DNA of 64,000 nt from Flavobacteriales bacterium (lineage in GTDB: Bacteria > Bacteroidota > Bacteroidia > Flavobacteriales_F > PHOS-HE28): positions 1,364,001 through 1,428,000 of the forward strand of contig JADJOI010000003.1 of NCBI GenBank assembly GCA_016713875.1, read 5' to 3'. This document shows positions 29,464-38,028 of the stretch, in pieces (position 1 is the stretch's first letter; each line of letters begins with the position of its first letter). The position numbers and the translations under genes are program-made. Under the pieces are notes generated by a model. The model searched no databases. It worked only from the letters and a program-made list of their open reading frames with translations, and was not told the DNA's origin.

Positions 29464-30351
29464 ATGGTCACGGACATCACCCTTCCCGCCTGGGTCGACC
29501 GCAGCGCTCTTCCGTTCCGCACGCACACCTACCACCACCCCGACGGGCGGATGCACTACGTGGACGAGGGCTGCGGCCCGGTGATGCTCTTCGTGCACGG
29601 CACGCCCGACTGGAGCTTCGGCTTCAGGCATCTGATCACGGCCTTCGCCCCCACCCACCGCTGCATCGCACCGGACCACCTGGGGTTCGGGCTCAGCGAC
29701 AAGCCCCACGGAGCCGACTACACGGTGGCCGCGCAGGCCCGTCGCCTGCAGCGGTTCATCGACCACCTGGGTCTGCAGGACATCACGCTGGTGGTCACCG
29801 ACTTCGGTGGCGGCATCGGCCTGCCCCATGCGTTGGAGCATCCGTCGAACGTGAAGCGCATCGTGCTCTACAACACCTGGCTCTGGGACCTGATGCCCGA
29901 CAAGCGTTTCAGCGGTCCTACCGCCATCATGAAGTCCGGGCTCGGGCGATTCCTCTACCTGCGGATGGGGTTCAGCGTGAACGTGATGATGCCCAACGGA
30001 TATGGCGACCAGAAGAAGCTGGACAAGGCCACCCACGCGCACTACCGGCACGCCCTGCCCGATGCCGCCGCGCGCGCGGCCACCTTCGCCTGTGTGCAGG
30101 AGATCAAGAACGCCGGTCCCTTCTGGCAGGCGCAATGGGCTCGGGTGGAACTCCTGCGCACCATTCCCACCTTGCTCTGCTGGGGCCTTCAGGACCGCTT
30201 CTTCCCGCCCGACCTGATGGAGCGGTGGATGCGGGCGCTCCCTCACGCCACCGTGCGCACCATGCCTCAGGCCGGGCACTTCCTGCACGAGGAGGCGCCG
30301 CACGCCCTGGTGGACGCGATCCGGGCGGTCATTTCTCCGCGCGTCCGGTGA
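29464..30351 (+). CDS. haloalkane dehalogenase-like alpha/beta hydrolase
   Basis: A 295-residue alpha/beta hydrolase. HGTPDWSF supplies the oxyanion-hole region and the nucleophile elbow reads VVTDFGGGIG, with Asp rather than Ser, as in haloalkane dehalogenases; LCWGLQDRFFPP and AGHFLHEEAP supply acid and His. A halide-binding Trp is plausible but unproven, so the substrate is uncertain. ATG 29464 lies four bases after a CAGTTTCG box; an upstream GTG at 29437 lies before that box and is unlikely. The 3' end overlaps the next gene by 23 bases. Confidence 0.82.
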   Translation: MVTDITLPAWVDRSALPFRTHTYHHPDGRMHYVDEGCGPVMLFVHGTPDWSFGFRHLITAFAPTHRCIAPDHLGFGLSDKPHGADYTVAAQARRLQRFIDHLGLQDITLVVTDFGGGIGLPHALEHPSNVKRIVLYNTWLWDLMPDKRFSGPTAIMKSGLGRFLYLRMGFSVNVMMPNGYGDQKKLDKATHAHYRHALPDAAARAATFACVQEIKNAGPFWQAQWARVELLRTIPTLLCWGLQDRFFPPDLMERWMRALPHATVRTMPQAGHFLHEEAPHALVDAIRAVISPRVR

Positions 30352-30778
30352 AGCGGTACAGGGTGGCTGAACCGTCCGCCTTCGACACGTTCATTTCCCC
30401 GTTGAAGACACCCTTCACCACGTCGCCCTTCCACGCGCGCGAGTTGCCCATGTCATCGCTCTTCACCGCCTTGATGGTGAACTGACCGGGACCGCTCTCA
30501 TAGCAGCCCACCTCACCTTGGGTGAGCCCCTCGGTCGCACAGGCCGAGCAGTCGAACTGATCCCCCGAGAAGGTGACCACATCGCTGCCTTGGTGCTGAC
30601 CGCTCAGCTCATAGTCGAGGTGGAAGACCACCCCACCCTTCAGGATGGAGCAGTCGGCCTGTCCCCAGCGGGCCGTGTCGAGCGGTGGAAGGTCGTCGGC
30701 GCCACCACCGGGTCCACCGCAGGAATGGAGGGTCAACAGTCCAAGGCCCAAGGCCAGGGGGAGGATCGTGCGCTTCAT
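30329..30778 (-). CDS. lipoprotein of unknown function
   Basis: A 149-residue predicted lipoprotein: leader ending LHSCGG, then a beta-rich domain with four cysteines (DCSIL, DCSACA, GCYES). The C-terminal VVKGVFNGEMNVSKADGSATLYRFTGR is typical of small Bacteroidota lipoproteins with no known role. ATG 30778 follows a TACTTTCG box at 30797-30804. Convergent and overlapping with the dehalogenase-like gene. Confidence 0.65.
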   Translation of the reverse strand: MKRTILPLALGLGLLTLHSCGGPGGGADDLPPLDTARWGQADCSILKGGVVFHLDYELSGQHQGSDVVTFSGDQFDCSACATEGLTQGEVGCYESGPGQFTIKAVKSDDMGNSRAWKGDVVKGVFNGEMNVSKADGSATLYRFTGRAEK

Positions 30779-30796
30779 GGTCAGGTTCGTGGTCCG

Positions 30797-30804
30797 CGAA
30801 AGTA
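30797..30804 (-). promoter_or_regulatory. -7 promoter box TACTTTCG
   Basis: Minus-strand TAnnTTCG box 18 bases before the lipoprotein start. Confidence 0.45.
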
Positions 30805-30907
30805 GAAGCACCCGGCCAACCCGCATCCACCAGCACCGACCGGCCCGGGTCCGGCGAGCCTGTTCATTCCGCAGACGCGGGGGGACGCAGATGCCCCACT
30901 ATTTTAT

Positions 30908-31790
30908 CCGCAGATGACACAGATGTCACAGATACCCCCTCCCCGCACTCATCTGTGTCCATCCGTGTTCATCTGTGGACGCATTCCAAGGCGAGCCTGC
31001 GCGCCGCATTCATCTGTGTCCATCCGTGTTCATCTGTGGTTCTTCAGCCCCGATCCCGCATTCATCTGCGACATCCGTGTCATCTGTGGACGCATTCCGG
31101 CGAGCCTGCGAGCCGCATTCATCTGCGCCATCCCGCAGGGCGGGGGACAGGTCCCGCGCCATCTGTGGACGCATTCCGGCGAGCCGCGAGCCGCATTCAT
31201 CTGTGTCCATCCGTGTTCATCTGTGGTTCTTCAGCCCCGATCCCGCATTCATCTGCGACATCCGTGTCATCTGTGGACGCATTCCGGCGAGCCTGCGAGC
31301 CGCATTCATCTGCGCCATCCCGCAGGGGCGGGACAGGTCCCGCGCCATCTGTGGACGCATTCCGGCGAGCCGCGAGCCGCATTCATCTGTGTCCATCCGT
31401 GTTCATCTGTGGACGCATTCCAAGGCGAGCCTGCGCCGCATTCATCTGTGTCCATCCGTGTTCATCTGTGGTTCTTCAGCCCCGATCCCGCATTCATCTG
31501 CGACATCCGTGTCATCTGTGGACGCATTCCGGCGAGCCTGCGAGCCGCATTCATCTGCGCCATCCCGCAGGGGCGGGACAGGTCCCGCGCCATCTGTGGA
31601 CGCATTCCGGCGAGCCGCGAGCCGCATTCATCTGTGTCCATCCGTGTTCATCTGTGGACGCATTCCAAGGCGAGCCTGCGCGCCGCATTCATCTGTGTCC
31701 ATCCGTGTTCATCTGTGGTTCTTCAGCCCCGATCCCGCATTCATCTGCGACATCCGTGTCATCTGTGGACGTATCCCGGCGAGCCTGCGG
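30908..31790. repeat. higher-order tandem repeat array
   Basis: Nearly 900 bases built from a short phrase (CATTCATCTGTGTCCATCCG, then GTTCATCTGTGG) and linked phrases (TTCTTCAGCCCCGATCCCG, GACGCATTCCGGCGAGCC, CGCAGGGGCGGGACAGGTC). The TTCTTCAG-bearing block recurs at 31007, 31194, 31439 and 31686, giving a period near 245 bases in the last copies. It is open in several frames at once because it is repetitive; no frame looks like a real protein. It ends about 50 bases before the carboxylase promoter box. Confidence 0.9.
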
Positions 31791-31836
31791 GCCCTCCCCC
31801 ATCATCCCCGGATCACTCCAGAACCCCACCGCGGAC

Positions 31837-31844
31837 TACTTTCG
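31837..31844 (+). promoter_or_regulatory. -7 promoter box TACTTTCG
   Basis: TAnnTTCG match 43 bases before the carboxyltransferase ATG, just after the repeat array; the transcript would have a leader of about 35-40 bases. Confidence 0.45.
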
Positions 31845-31887
31845 CAAGACCCTCCCCGGACCATCCCGGGCAGGGGACCCGTGACGC

Positions 31888-33528
31888 ATGGCTGAGAAGA
31901 TCGACCTGGAGGCATCCAAGAACGAGGACAAGAACAAGCTCGCCGTCGGCGACCTCAATGCCCGTCTGAAGCAGATCCACCTCGGCGGCGGCGAGAAACG
32001 CATCGCCGACCACAAGGCCAAGGGAAAGATGACCGCCCGCGAGCGCATCGAAGCCCTGCTGGATCCCAAGAGCCCCCGCATCGAGATCGGTGCCTTCGCA
32101 GCCGATGGCATGTACAAGGAACACGGCGGTGCGCCCTGTGCCGGTGTGGTGGTGGTGATCGGCACCGTGAGCAAGCGCCAGTGCATTGTGGTGGCCAACG
32201 ACGCCACCGTGAAGGCCGGCGCATGGTTCCCCATGACGGGCAAGAAGAACCTGCGCGCGCAGGAGATCGCCATCGAGAACCGCCTGCCCATCATCTACCT
32301 GGTGGACAGCGCGGGCGTGTACCTGCCCATGCAGGACGAGATCTTCCCCGACAACGAGCACTTCGCCCGGATTTTTCGCAACAACGCGGTGATGAGCTCC
32401 ATGGGCGTCACGCAGATCGCCGCCATCATGGGCAGCTGCGTGGCGGGCGGCGCCTACCTGCCCATCATGAGCGATGAGGCGCTGATCGTGGAGAAGACCG
32501 GCAGCATCTTCCTCGCCGGCAGCTACCTGGTGAAGGCCGCCATCGGCGAGGACATCGACAACGAGACGCTCGGCGGCGCCACCACCCACAGCGAGATCAG
32601 CGGCGTCACCGACTACAAGTGCAAGGACGATGCGGATTGCCTGAAGAAGATCCGCGCCATCGTGGACAAGCTCGGCAAGCCCAAGGACGCCGGCTTCAGC
32701 CGCGAGAAGGCCGCCGCGCCGAAGGCCGACCCGAAAGAGATCTACGGCCTGATCCCCACCGAGCGCGCCAAGCCCTACGACATGCGCGAAGTGATCGCGC
32801 GGCTGGTGGACGACAGCGAGTACACCGAATACAAGGAGGGCTACGGCCAGAGCATCATCACCGCCTACGCCCGCATCGATGGCTGGGCCGTGGGCATCGT
32901 GGCCAACCAGCGCAAAGTGGTGAAGAGCAAAAAGGGCGAGATGCAGTTCGGCGGCGTCATCTACAGCGACAGCGCCGACAAGGCCACACGCTTCATCGCC
33001 AACTGCAACCAGAAGAACATTCCGCTGGTCTTTCTGCAGGACGTCACCGGCTTCATGGTCGGCAGCCGCAGCGAGCACGGCGGCATCATCAAGGACGGCG
33101 CGAAACTGGTGAACGCTGTGGCCAACAGCGTGGTGCCCAAGTTCACCATCATCATCGGCAACAGCTACGGCGCCGGCAACTACGCCATGTGCGGCAAGGC
33201 CTACGACCCACGCCTTATCGTGGGCTGGCCCAGCGCCCAGGTGGCCGTGATGGGCGGCGAGCAGGCCAGCAAGGTGATGCTCCAGATCGAAGTGGCCGCG
33301 CTGAAAGGCAAGGGCGAGACCATCACCCCCGAGAAGGAAGCCGAACTGCTCAATCGGATCCGCAGCAAGTACGAGGAGACCATCAGCCCGTACTACGCGG
33401 CAGGCAGCTTGTGGCTGGATGCGGTGATCGATCCGCTGGATACGCGGACGTGGATCTCGATGGGTATTGAGGCTGCTAGCCAGGCACCGGCGACGAGGGA
33501 GTTCAATATGGGGGTCTTGCAGACGTAG
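31888..33528 (+). CDS. acyl-CoA carboxylase beta (carboxyltransferase) subunit
   Basis: A 546-residue carboxyltransferase that moves CO2 from biotin to an acyl-CoA. It has both crotonase-like halves: GKMTARERIEALLDP, the DSAGVYLPMQDEIFPD region and GSCVAGGAYLPIMSDE in the N half; RKVVKSKKGEMQFGGVIYSDSADK, LVFLQDVTGFMVG and GNSYGAGNYAM in the C half. These resemble methylcrotonoyl-CoA or related carboxylases more than propionyl-CoA forms, but specificity is not certain. The biotin-carrying partner is not adjacent. Confidence 0.92.
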   Translation: MAEKIDLEASKNEDKNKLAVGDLNARLKQIHLGGGEKRIADHKAKGKMTARERIEALLDPKSPRIEIGAFAADGMYKEHGGAPCAGVVVVIGTVSKRQCIVVANDATVKAGAWFPMTGKKNLRAQEIAIENRLPIIYLVDSAGVYLPMQDEIFPDNEHFARIFRNNAVMSSMGVTQIAAIMGSCVAGGAYLPIMSDEALIVEKTGSIFLAGSYLVKAAIGEDIDNETLGGATTHSEISGVTDYKCKDDADCLKKIRAIVDKLGKPKDAGFSREKAAAPKADPKEIYGLIPTERAKPYDMREVIARLVDDSEYTEYKEGYGQSIITAYARIDGWAVGIVANQRKVVKSKKGEMQFGGVIYSDSADKATRFIANCNQKNIPLVFLQDVTGFMVGSRSEHGGIIKDGAKLVNAVANSVVPKFTIIIGNSYGAGNYAMCGKAYDPRLIVGWPSAQVAVMGGEQASKVMLQIEVAALKGKGETITPEKEAELLNRIRSKYEETISPYYAAGSLWLDAVIDPLDTRTWISMGIEAASQAPATREFNMGVLQT

Positions 33529-33531
33529 AGT

Positions 33532-33628
33532 GTTTGGGCGTGCCCCCTCGCAAAGCCTCGGGGTCCGGCCATCCGCTATACTCCTCGCTCGTTCCTCGCT
33601 GCGGGGTGCCGCTGCTGTCCGTCACGCG
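33532..33628. repeat. 97-bp interspersed repeat, copy 1
   Basis: Three mismatches over 97 bases with 40481-40577. It begins GTTTGGGCGTGCCCCCTCGC and ends GTCACGCG, and sits immediately after the carboxylase stop codon. Similar phrases are familiar from intergenic regions of other Bacteroidota (recollection, not checked). Confidence 0.88.
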
Positions 33629-33707
33629 AAATGCAGATCCGTCACGTTTCCAATATCACATCCTGAATCGTCTCTGCGCAGCGTTCCCATTCGACCACCT
33701 TTGAACC

Positions 33708-34310
33708 ATGAACGCGACATCGCACTTGGACCGTTGGGGTACTGCCGGTCTCTTCCTTACCGCAATTCTTTCGCCATGCTGTTTCCCATTGTTCGCGGTC
33801 GCGGCTTCTGCATTCGGCCTTGGCACCTTTGAATTGTTCGGCGGTTGGACGATGTGGATCTTCCAAACCATGGTGCTCGTCTCCATCGCAGGACTCGTTC
33901 TCTCCTATCGCAAACACTGGTGCATCTATCCGCTCTTGGTCGCCATACCAAGTGGTCTGCTGATCTTCTACGGTTACCACTTCGCTATGGACCCGACATA
34001 CTTCTTCTATGCGGGAATGCTCGGCCTGCTTGGTGCCACGGGTTGGAACTATTACAGGAACAAACTGCATGGGTCGTGCGAAACGTGCGGGACCTACAAC
34101 GGCAAGACCGTTGATCTGGCTACCAGGTTGACATGTCCGAACTGCGGGCACAGGAAACATGAACTGATGCCAACCGACGCTTGCGTTTACTTCTACGAAT
34201 GCGAGAAATGCAAGACCGTCCTGAAACCGAAACAGGGTGACTGCTGTGTCTATTGCAGTTATGGAACGGTGAAATGTCCACCGATCCAGTCTGGTGAGAA
34301 ATGCTGCTGA
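33708..34310 (+). CDS. MerC-like membrane protein fused to a GDCCVxC domain
   Basis: A 200-residue fusion. Residues 10-120 hold four membrane helices with SPCCFPLF in the first, the paired cysteines of MerC-type mercury transporters. Residues 125-200 form a small Cys-rich domain: CETCGTY, LTCPNCGHRKHELMPTDACVYF, CEKCKTVL and GDCCVYCSYGTVKCPP, the signature of GDCCVxC proteins often found beside mercury and arsenic genes. The fusion suggests metal capture and uptake or sensing in one chain; no MerA or MerR is nearby. GC content is lower than that of flanking genes. Confidence 0.8.
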   Translation: MNATSHLDRWGTAGLFLTAILSPCCFPLFAVAASAFGLGTFELFGGWTMWIFQTMVLVSIAGLVLSYRKHWCIYPLLVAIPSGLLIFYGYHFAMDPTYFFYAGMLGLLGATGWNYYRNKLHGSCETCGTYNGKTVDLATRLTCPNCGHRKHELMPTDACVYFYECEKCKTVLKPKQGDCCVYCSYGTVKCPPIQSGEKCC

Positions 34311-34314
34311 CCAC

Positions 34315-34761
34315 ATGCGTCGCCCGATCCGCGTCAGATCCGAGGTCCTCCGCCATCGTCCTGATCTGCCGTGCCATGCCGTGATTCCTGCATCCGCTAT
34401 AAGTGGGTGGTGCATCAACGGCACCACGATCGTAGAGGTGCAAATCGATCGTCATGGACCCTTTCGCAGAAGCCTGAAGCGATGGGATCAGGACCGCTGG
34501 TTCCTGGATCTACCGAAAACCATCCTTGTCCAAACCGGGCTCAAGGAAGGCAGCTTGATCACACTGATACTTCGATCGGCCGACACTAGCGAACCAGCAG
34601 AGCTACGTTCCCGCCTTCGGTCTGATGCCGTTGCCAGAGTATGCTGGAACAGGTTGTCGCAAGCGCGCAAACGCACCATCGTAGAGCATATCAGAGCTGG
34701 CAGATCATCCAGCACACGTGAGCGGCGCGTGGCGAGCATATTCCGATCAATGGGTCATTGA
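34315..34761 (+). CDS. DUF1905/YdeI-like protein
   Basis: A 148-residue protein with a DUF1905-type beta-barrel core (CHAVIPASAI, LDLPKTILVQTGLKEGSLI) followed by a YdeI/OmpD-associated helical tail (LSQARKRTIVEHI, TRERRVASIF). The family is linked to bacteriocin or stress protection in some bacteria, but its activity is not known. It starts four bases after the MerC fusion gene, so they are probably co-transcribed. A GTG at 34294 is an alternative start overlapping that gene. Confidence 0.72.
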   Translation: MRRPIRVRSEVLRHRPDLPCHAVIPASAISGWCINGTTIVEVQIDRHGPFRRSLKRWDQDRWFLDLPKTILVQTGLKEGSLITLILRSADTSEPAELRSRLRSDAVARVCWNRLSQARKRTIVEHIRAGRSSSTRERRVASIFRSMGH

Positions 34762-34924
34762 AGCCCTTCGTATTCCGAACAGACACCGGCCGTCGCAAAC
34801 CCGCGTTGGCCGATGATCATCGGCCCGCCCCGTCACCGAACCGGTCGCGTAGCCAATTCATCGGGTTGTCGCGGTTGGGGCCGATCATGTGTTTCATCCC
34901 GCCAACGGGGATCGGCCCGCATCG

Positions 34925-35097
34925 TTACCTTTTGTTGAATCTGTCGCCTGTCCATTTCCGTGGATTGTCGCGGATATACCGGGCAATGCGTTCGTGTTCC
35001 CCGTCATCGCGGATCACGCGGTCCCAATAATTGCGTTGCCATACGGGCGTGCCGTGTGGAAACAATCCATCGCGGTACGCCATGCGCGTAACCGCAG
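34925..35097 (-). pseudogene. relic of a REP-associated tyrosine transposase 3' end
   Basis: The minus strand reads, with interruptions, a C-terminal stretch like GTPVWQRNYWDRVIRD and RIARYIRDNPRKW, typical of Y1/IS200-like REP-associated transposases. The catalytic HUH and Tyr regions are absent. The 34762-34925 stretch before it contains further degraded copies of the same end (CCAATTCATCGGGTTGTCGC) and no gene. Confidence 0.65.
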
Positions 35098-35523
35098 TCA
35101 CGCCTTCACATGGTCCTTCAAGAACTCACCTGGAGTCACGATCCTCGTCCGTCCGTACTTCTTCAGCACCAGCAGATCCTCGTCACCGGTGACCAACAGA
35201 TCCGCCTTCGCGGCCTTGGCCAGCGCGAGCAAGAAATCATCCTTTGCATCGCGACAAATGGGGATCACCCTGGGTTCGCGCTTCAAGACCAGCGCCACGC
35301 GGCCCAAGCGTTCGATGTTCTCCTCGGCACGAGGAAGCGTGAAGTACTTCCGCATCTTCGATCGGCGCGTCACTTCGGCGAGTTCAGCCAATGCCCGTGT
35401 AGAGAAGCAGAGTTGGAAGCGTTCCGCAACGAGCAAGACATCCAGTTCGCGTAGCCGCTTGCCGATCAGCCAACTGATCAGAACGTTGGTATCAACGACG
35501 AGCCTTTGGCGAGCGCGCTGCAT
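35098..35523 (-). CDS. PIN-domain toxin (VapC-like ribonuclease)
   Basis: A 141-residue PIN-domain protein of the 'toxin-antitoxin system toxin component, PIN family'. Conserved acidic residues for metal binding: D in VVDTNVLIS (about 11), E in ALAELAEV, DAKDDFLLAL and the late GDEDLL. Such proteins cleave RNA when freed from the antitoxin. Its start overlaps the upstream antitoxin gene by 32 bases, as is usual for such pairs. Confidence 0.85.
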   Translation of the reverse strand: MQRARQRLVVDTNVLISWLIGKRLRELDVLLVAERFQLCFSTRALAELAEVTRRSKMRKYFTLPRAEENIERLGRVALVLKREPRVIPICRDAKDDFLLALAKAAKADLLVTGDEDLLVLKKYGRTRIVTPGEFLKDHVKA

Positions 35524-35740
35524 GCATCTCGGTCCTTACCTCTTCCACCATGCGGGTGATCTCGCTGTCCTTCAGCGTCACCTTGCCCCAGACCTTGTGC
35601 AGCCAGGTGATGTCGTCCTTCACCTCCTGCTGCCGGATAGCCTTCATGAAGGCACGCTTGTCAGCAGCGGACAGCTTGCTGACACGTGCCAAGATCTTAT
35701 CCACGGCCTGGCTTTGGTTCCCTTTGGTGTCGAAGGTCAT
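35492..35740 (-). CDS. antitoxin paired with the PIN toxin
   Basis: An 82-residue, mostly helical charged protein encoded directly upstream of and overlapping the PIN toxin. I do not recognise a named DNA-binding fold, but order, size and overlap fit an antitoxin. Start ATG 35740; a perfect TATATTTG box lies 19 bases upstream, so autoregulation around 35741-35790 is plausible (inference). Confidence 0.7.
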   Translation of the reverse strand: MTFDTKGNQSQAVDKILARVSKLSAADKRAFMKAIRQQEVKDDITWLHKVWGKVTLKDSEITRMVEEVRTEMHAARSPKARR

Positions 35741-35759
35741 GCTACGATCGTTGGTTGCT

Positions 35760-35767
35760 CAAATATA
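35760..35767 (-). promoter_or_regulatory. -7 promoter box TATATTTG of the toxin-antitoxin operon
   Basis: Perfect TAnnTTTG on the minus strand, with a TTG further upstream at a spacing suitable for a -33 element. Confidence 0.6.
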
Positions 35768-35800
35768 AGGCGGCGATCAAGCCTCATCTTTTCTTCCCAC

Positions 35801-36091
35801 TTAGACATACCGCAGGTCCGGTTCGATATACTCCATGTAATGCGGCTTCACGGCCTTGCGCATCACCAGATCCACCTTGCGAGCGACAATGCGCTCAAGA
35901 TCCTGTTCAAGATCGAAGAACTGCATCCCGATCGGTCGCTCCACTTCGATCATGATGTCAACATCACTATCCGGCCGGAAGTCATCGCGCGTGGCCGACC
36001 CGAACACGGCCATGCTCTTCAGCCCGTACTTGGCAAAGAGGCGCGCACGTTCCCCGCGCAGCAAGGATAAGATGTCGGCGAGGGTGCCCAT
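35801..36091 (-). CDS. MNT-type nucleotidyltransferase (MntA-like)
   Basis: A 96-residue minimal nucleotidyltransferase with the signature FGSATRDDFRPDSDVDIMIE (GSx8-9DxD) and a third acidic position near VDLVM. Such proteins are often MntA antitoxins that AMPylate a HEPN toxin; no HEPN gene is adjacent, and the neighbour is the PIN pair. The ORF is open further upstream, but ATG 36091 starts the conserved core. Confidence 0.82.
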   Translation of the reverse strand: MGTLADILSLLRGERARLFAKYGLKSMAVFGSATRDDFRPDSDVDIMIEVERPIGMQFFDLEQDLERIVARKVDLVMRKAVKPHYMEYIEPDLRYV

Positions 36092-36100
36092 GGTTCCACA

Positions 36101-36141
36101 AATATCGGAATCACCGGCTGGATCACTCCCCTTCCCATTTG
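36101..36141. repeat. degraded GAATATCGG...repeat fragment
   Basis: AATATCGGAATCACCGGCTG followed by CCCCTTCCCAT resembles the transposase-end element at 37435, 37772, 38021 and 41534. It lies between the divergent MNT and serine hydrolase genes. Confidence 0.5.
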
Positions 36142-36176
36142 ATGGCCCGACCCCTTCGTTACTTTCATCCACTCCA

Positions 36177-37388
36177 ATGTTGCGCCTCGCCCATTTCCTT
36201 TCCGTCCTCGCCTGCACCCTTTCGCTGCGCAGCGTACATGCGCAACAGCTCGTAACACCTTACACCGATCGGGTGGACCGCTTCGTGGCGCACATCGCTG
36301 ACAGCCTGAGCATCGTGGGGCTTTCGGTGGGCATTGTGCAGCACGGCGAAGTGGTGCTGGCCAATGGCTACGGTTCCATCTCACAAGCGAACACCCATCC
36401 TGTGGATGCGCACACGGCATTCCTCAGCTGCTCCATCACCAAGCTGTTCACCGCCACCGCCGTGATGCAGTTGGTGGAGCAGGGCCGCCTGCGGATCAGT
36501 GATCGCGTGGTGGATGTGCTGCCGGAATTCAAGTTGCACGACAAGCGCTACGGCGCGATCACGGTGGAGCACCTGCTCACGCATTCATCGGGACTGCCGT
36601 GGGACCATAAGCTGCCCAACTGCCCGCAGGACAGCACGGCGCTGGAGGTACTGGTGCGCAGCATGGCGAATGGCGTGAAGCTGAAGTTCGGCCCCGGGAG
36701 CCGCTTCGATGGCGGGACCTACAGCAACGCCGGGTACAACCTGCTGGGCCGGATCGTGGAACAGGTGAGCGGCCTTTCCTACGAGCGCTACGTGCATGCA
36801 CATGTCCTGCGCAAGGTGCCGATGCCCGATGCCGCGTTCGATACCGCGTCCTACCGTGCAGGAGCTTGGGCGCGAGGCATGGAAGTGGACGGTGATACGC
36901 GCGCCATCCAGCGTTTCAATCTGTACGGCGTGGAAGACCCGAAGCAGCCGATCATCAATGGGCAACCTCTGTCGTTACGCGAACGGCGCCCGCACATCGC
37001 GTACGAGCAAAGCCCTTGTGGCGGGCTATGGACCAGCGCCGCGGACCTGAGCAATTGGCTGGCGCACGTGCAACGCATCGCGCAGGACAGCTTGGAAGGC
37101 CCCAGCGCGCCCGTGCTGCAACGCAACACCCTGCTGGAGATGTGGCGCACGCAGCGCAGCATCATGGGCAAGCGCACGGCCATCGGCCTAGGCTGGTGGA
37201 ACTACGACGACCCCGAACTGGGCCGCTATGTTTTCCATGTGGGACGCGAGCCGGGCTACAGCAGCATTATGCTCTTGTGGCCGGAGCGCGAGTTGGGCGT
37301 GGTGGTGGTGTGCAACGGCATGTACGCCGATGATGCGGTTTGGAACGTGCTGGGGCCGGGCATCGGCAGGATCGTGATGGGGCTGTGA
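36177..37388 (+). CDS. secreted class C beta-lactamase-like serine hydrolase
   Basis: A 403-residue exported penicillin-binding/beta-lactamase-family hydrolase. Signal peptide ending SVHAQ; nucleophile motif SITK (about 84), THSSGLP, YSN (about 182) and a late HVGREPGY in place of KTG. Such serine hydrolases may act on peptides or esters; true beta-lactamase activity cannot be claimed. A TACTTTCA box at 36160-36167 lies nine bases before the ATG. Its 3' side is a stretch of transposase relics. Confidence 0.87.
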   Translation: MLRLAHFLSVLACTLSLRSVHAQQLVTPYTDRVDRFVAHIADSLSIVGLSVGIVQHGEVVLANGYGSISQANTHPVDAHTAFLSCSITKLFTATAVMQLVEQGRLRISDRVVDVLPEFKLHDKRYGAITVEHLLTHSSGLPWDHKLPNCPQDSTALEVLVRSMANGVKLKFGPGSRFDGGTYSNAGYNLLGRIVEQVSGLSYERYVHAHVLRKVPMPDAAFDTASYRAGAWARGMEVDGDTRAIQRFNLYGVEDPKQPIINGQPLSLRERRPHIAYEQSPCGGLWTSAADLSNWLAHVQRIAQDSLEGPSAPVLQRNTLLEMWRTQRSIMGKRTAIGLGWWNYDDPELGRYVFHVGREPGYSSIMLLWPERELGVVVVCNGMYADDAVWNVLGPGIGRIVMGL

Positions 37389-37434
37389 GGCAGGCCAATG
37401 GCGGGGTCGGTGGTTGGGCAGGTGGTCGGTTTCC

Positions 37435-37540
37435 CGAATATCGGGATCATCGGTTGAACCGGTCCCCTTTCCAATTGGCGGGATTATCGCGGATATACCG
37501 CGCTATGCGTTCGTGTTCGGCATCACCACGAATTCCCCGA
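37435..37540 (-). pseudogene. transposase 3'-end relic
   Basis: Minus-strand sequence reads approximately EHERIARYIRDNPANWKGDRF, ending in the GGTTGAACCGGTCCCC element, and preceded (plus strand) by GAATATCGGGATCATCG. Only the last 30 or so codons of the transposase remain. The stretch 37541-37771 beyond it shows no gene; a second partial copy of the element lies at 37772-37822. Confidence 0.65.
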
Positions 37541-37842
37541 CATCCACATGCGGCATGTGTTCCGGTATCGCATCCCAGCACCGTTGCGCCAATCCACCGA
37601 TCGGTGATGGATGCGTCACACCATCCGTGATCCGACCGAACAGGTGCGACCCGTCCTGTGTGCAGGACCTGTCCCGCCCTGCGGGATGGTCAGGTAATAC
37701 GCGCCCACGCTGGCGTGATCGTATCCCTGCCATCGGATGGTGGCACGTTCCGGCAATTCGCGGGGCATGAACGAATATCGGGATCATCGATCGTACGGGT
37801 CCCCTTTCCTATTCGCGGAGTTGCCCTCCATACCTTCACACC

Positions 37843-38028
37843 ATGCTCACCCCTCCCCGTCTGCGCATCTTGATCATCGCGTTGATCGTGGTGATCATGG
37901 TCTGTTGCATGGCTTCGGCGATCCTCGGCCTGCGTACGGGCCATCCTGCGCGGGCGGCATCCACCTTCTTCGCAGGTCTGGCGTTCTCTATCCTCTTCTG
38001 GTCGCGCTTGCCGAAAAAGGCCGGTTGA
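37843..38028 (+). CDS. small two-helix membrane protein
   Basis: A 61-residue protein with two hydrophobic segments (around 10-28 and 40-53) separated by a short basic loop. I do not recognise it. The call rests on a TACCTTCA box at 37831-37838 ending four bases before the ATG, the same arrangement as at confident genes. Its stop runs straight into a transposase relic. Confidence 0.55.
   Translation: MLTPPRLRILIIALIVVIMVCCMASAILGLRTGHPARAASTFFAGLAFSILFWSRLPKKAG

Noticed and set aside
30685..31969. Three overlapping long frames of 300-400 residues
   Set aside because: All arise from the tandem repeat array, which is open in every plus-strand frame; the peptides are repeats of one phrase with no start or domain.
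36177..37388. Antibiotic-resistance beta-lactamase
   Set aside because: SxxK and YxN motifs are present, but KTG is replaced by HVG and the family is mostly of other serine hydrolases; no claim of resistance is justified.
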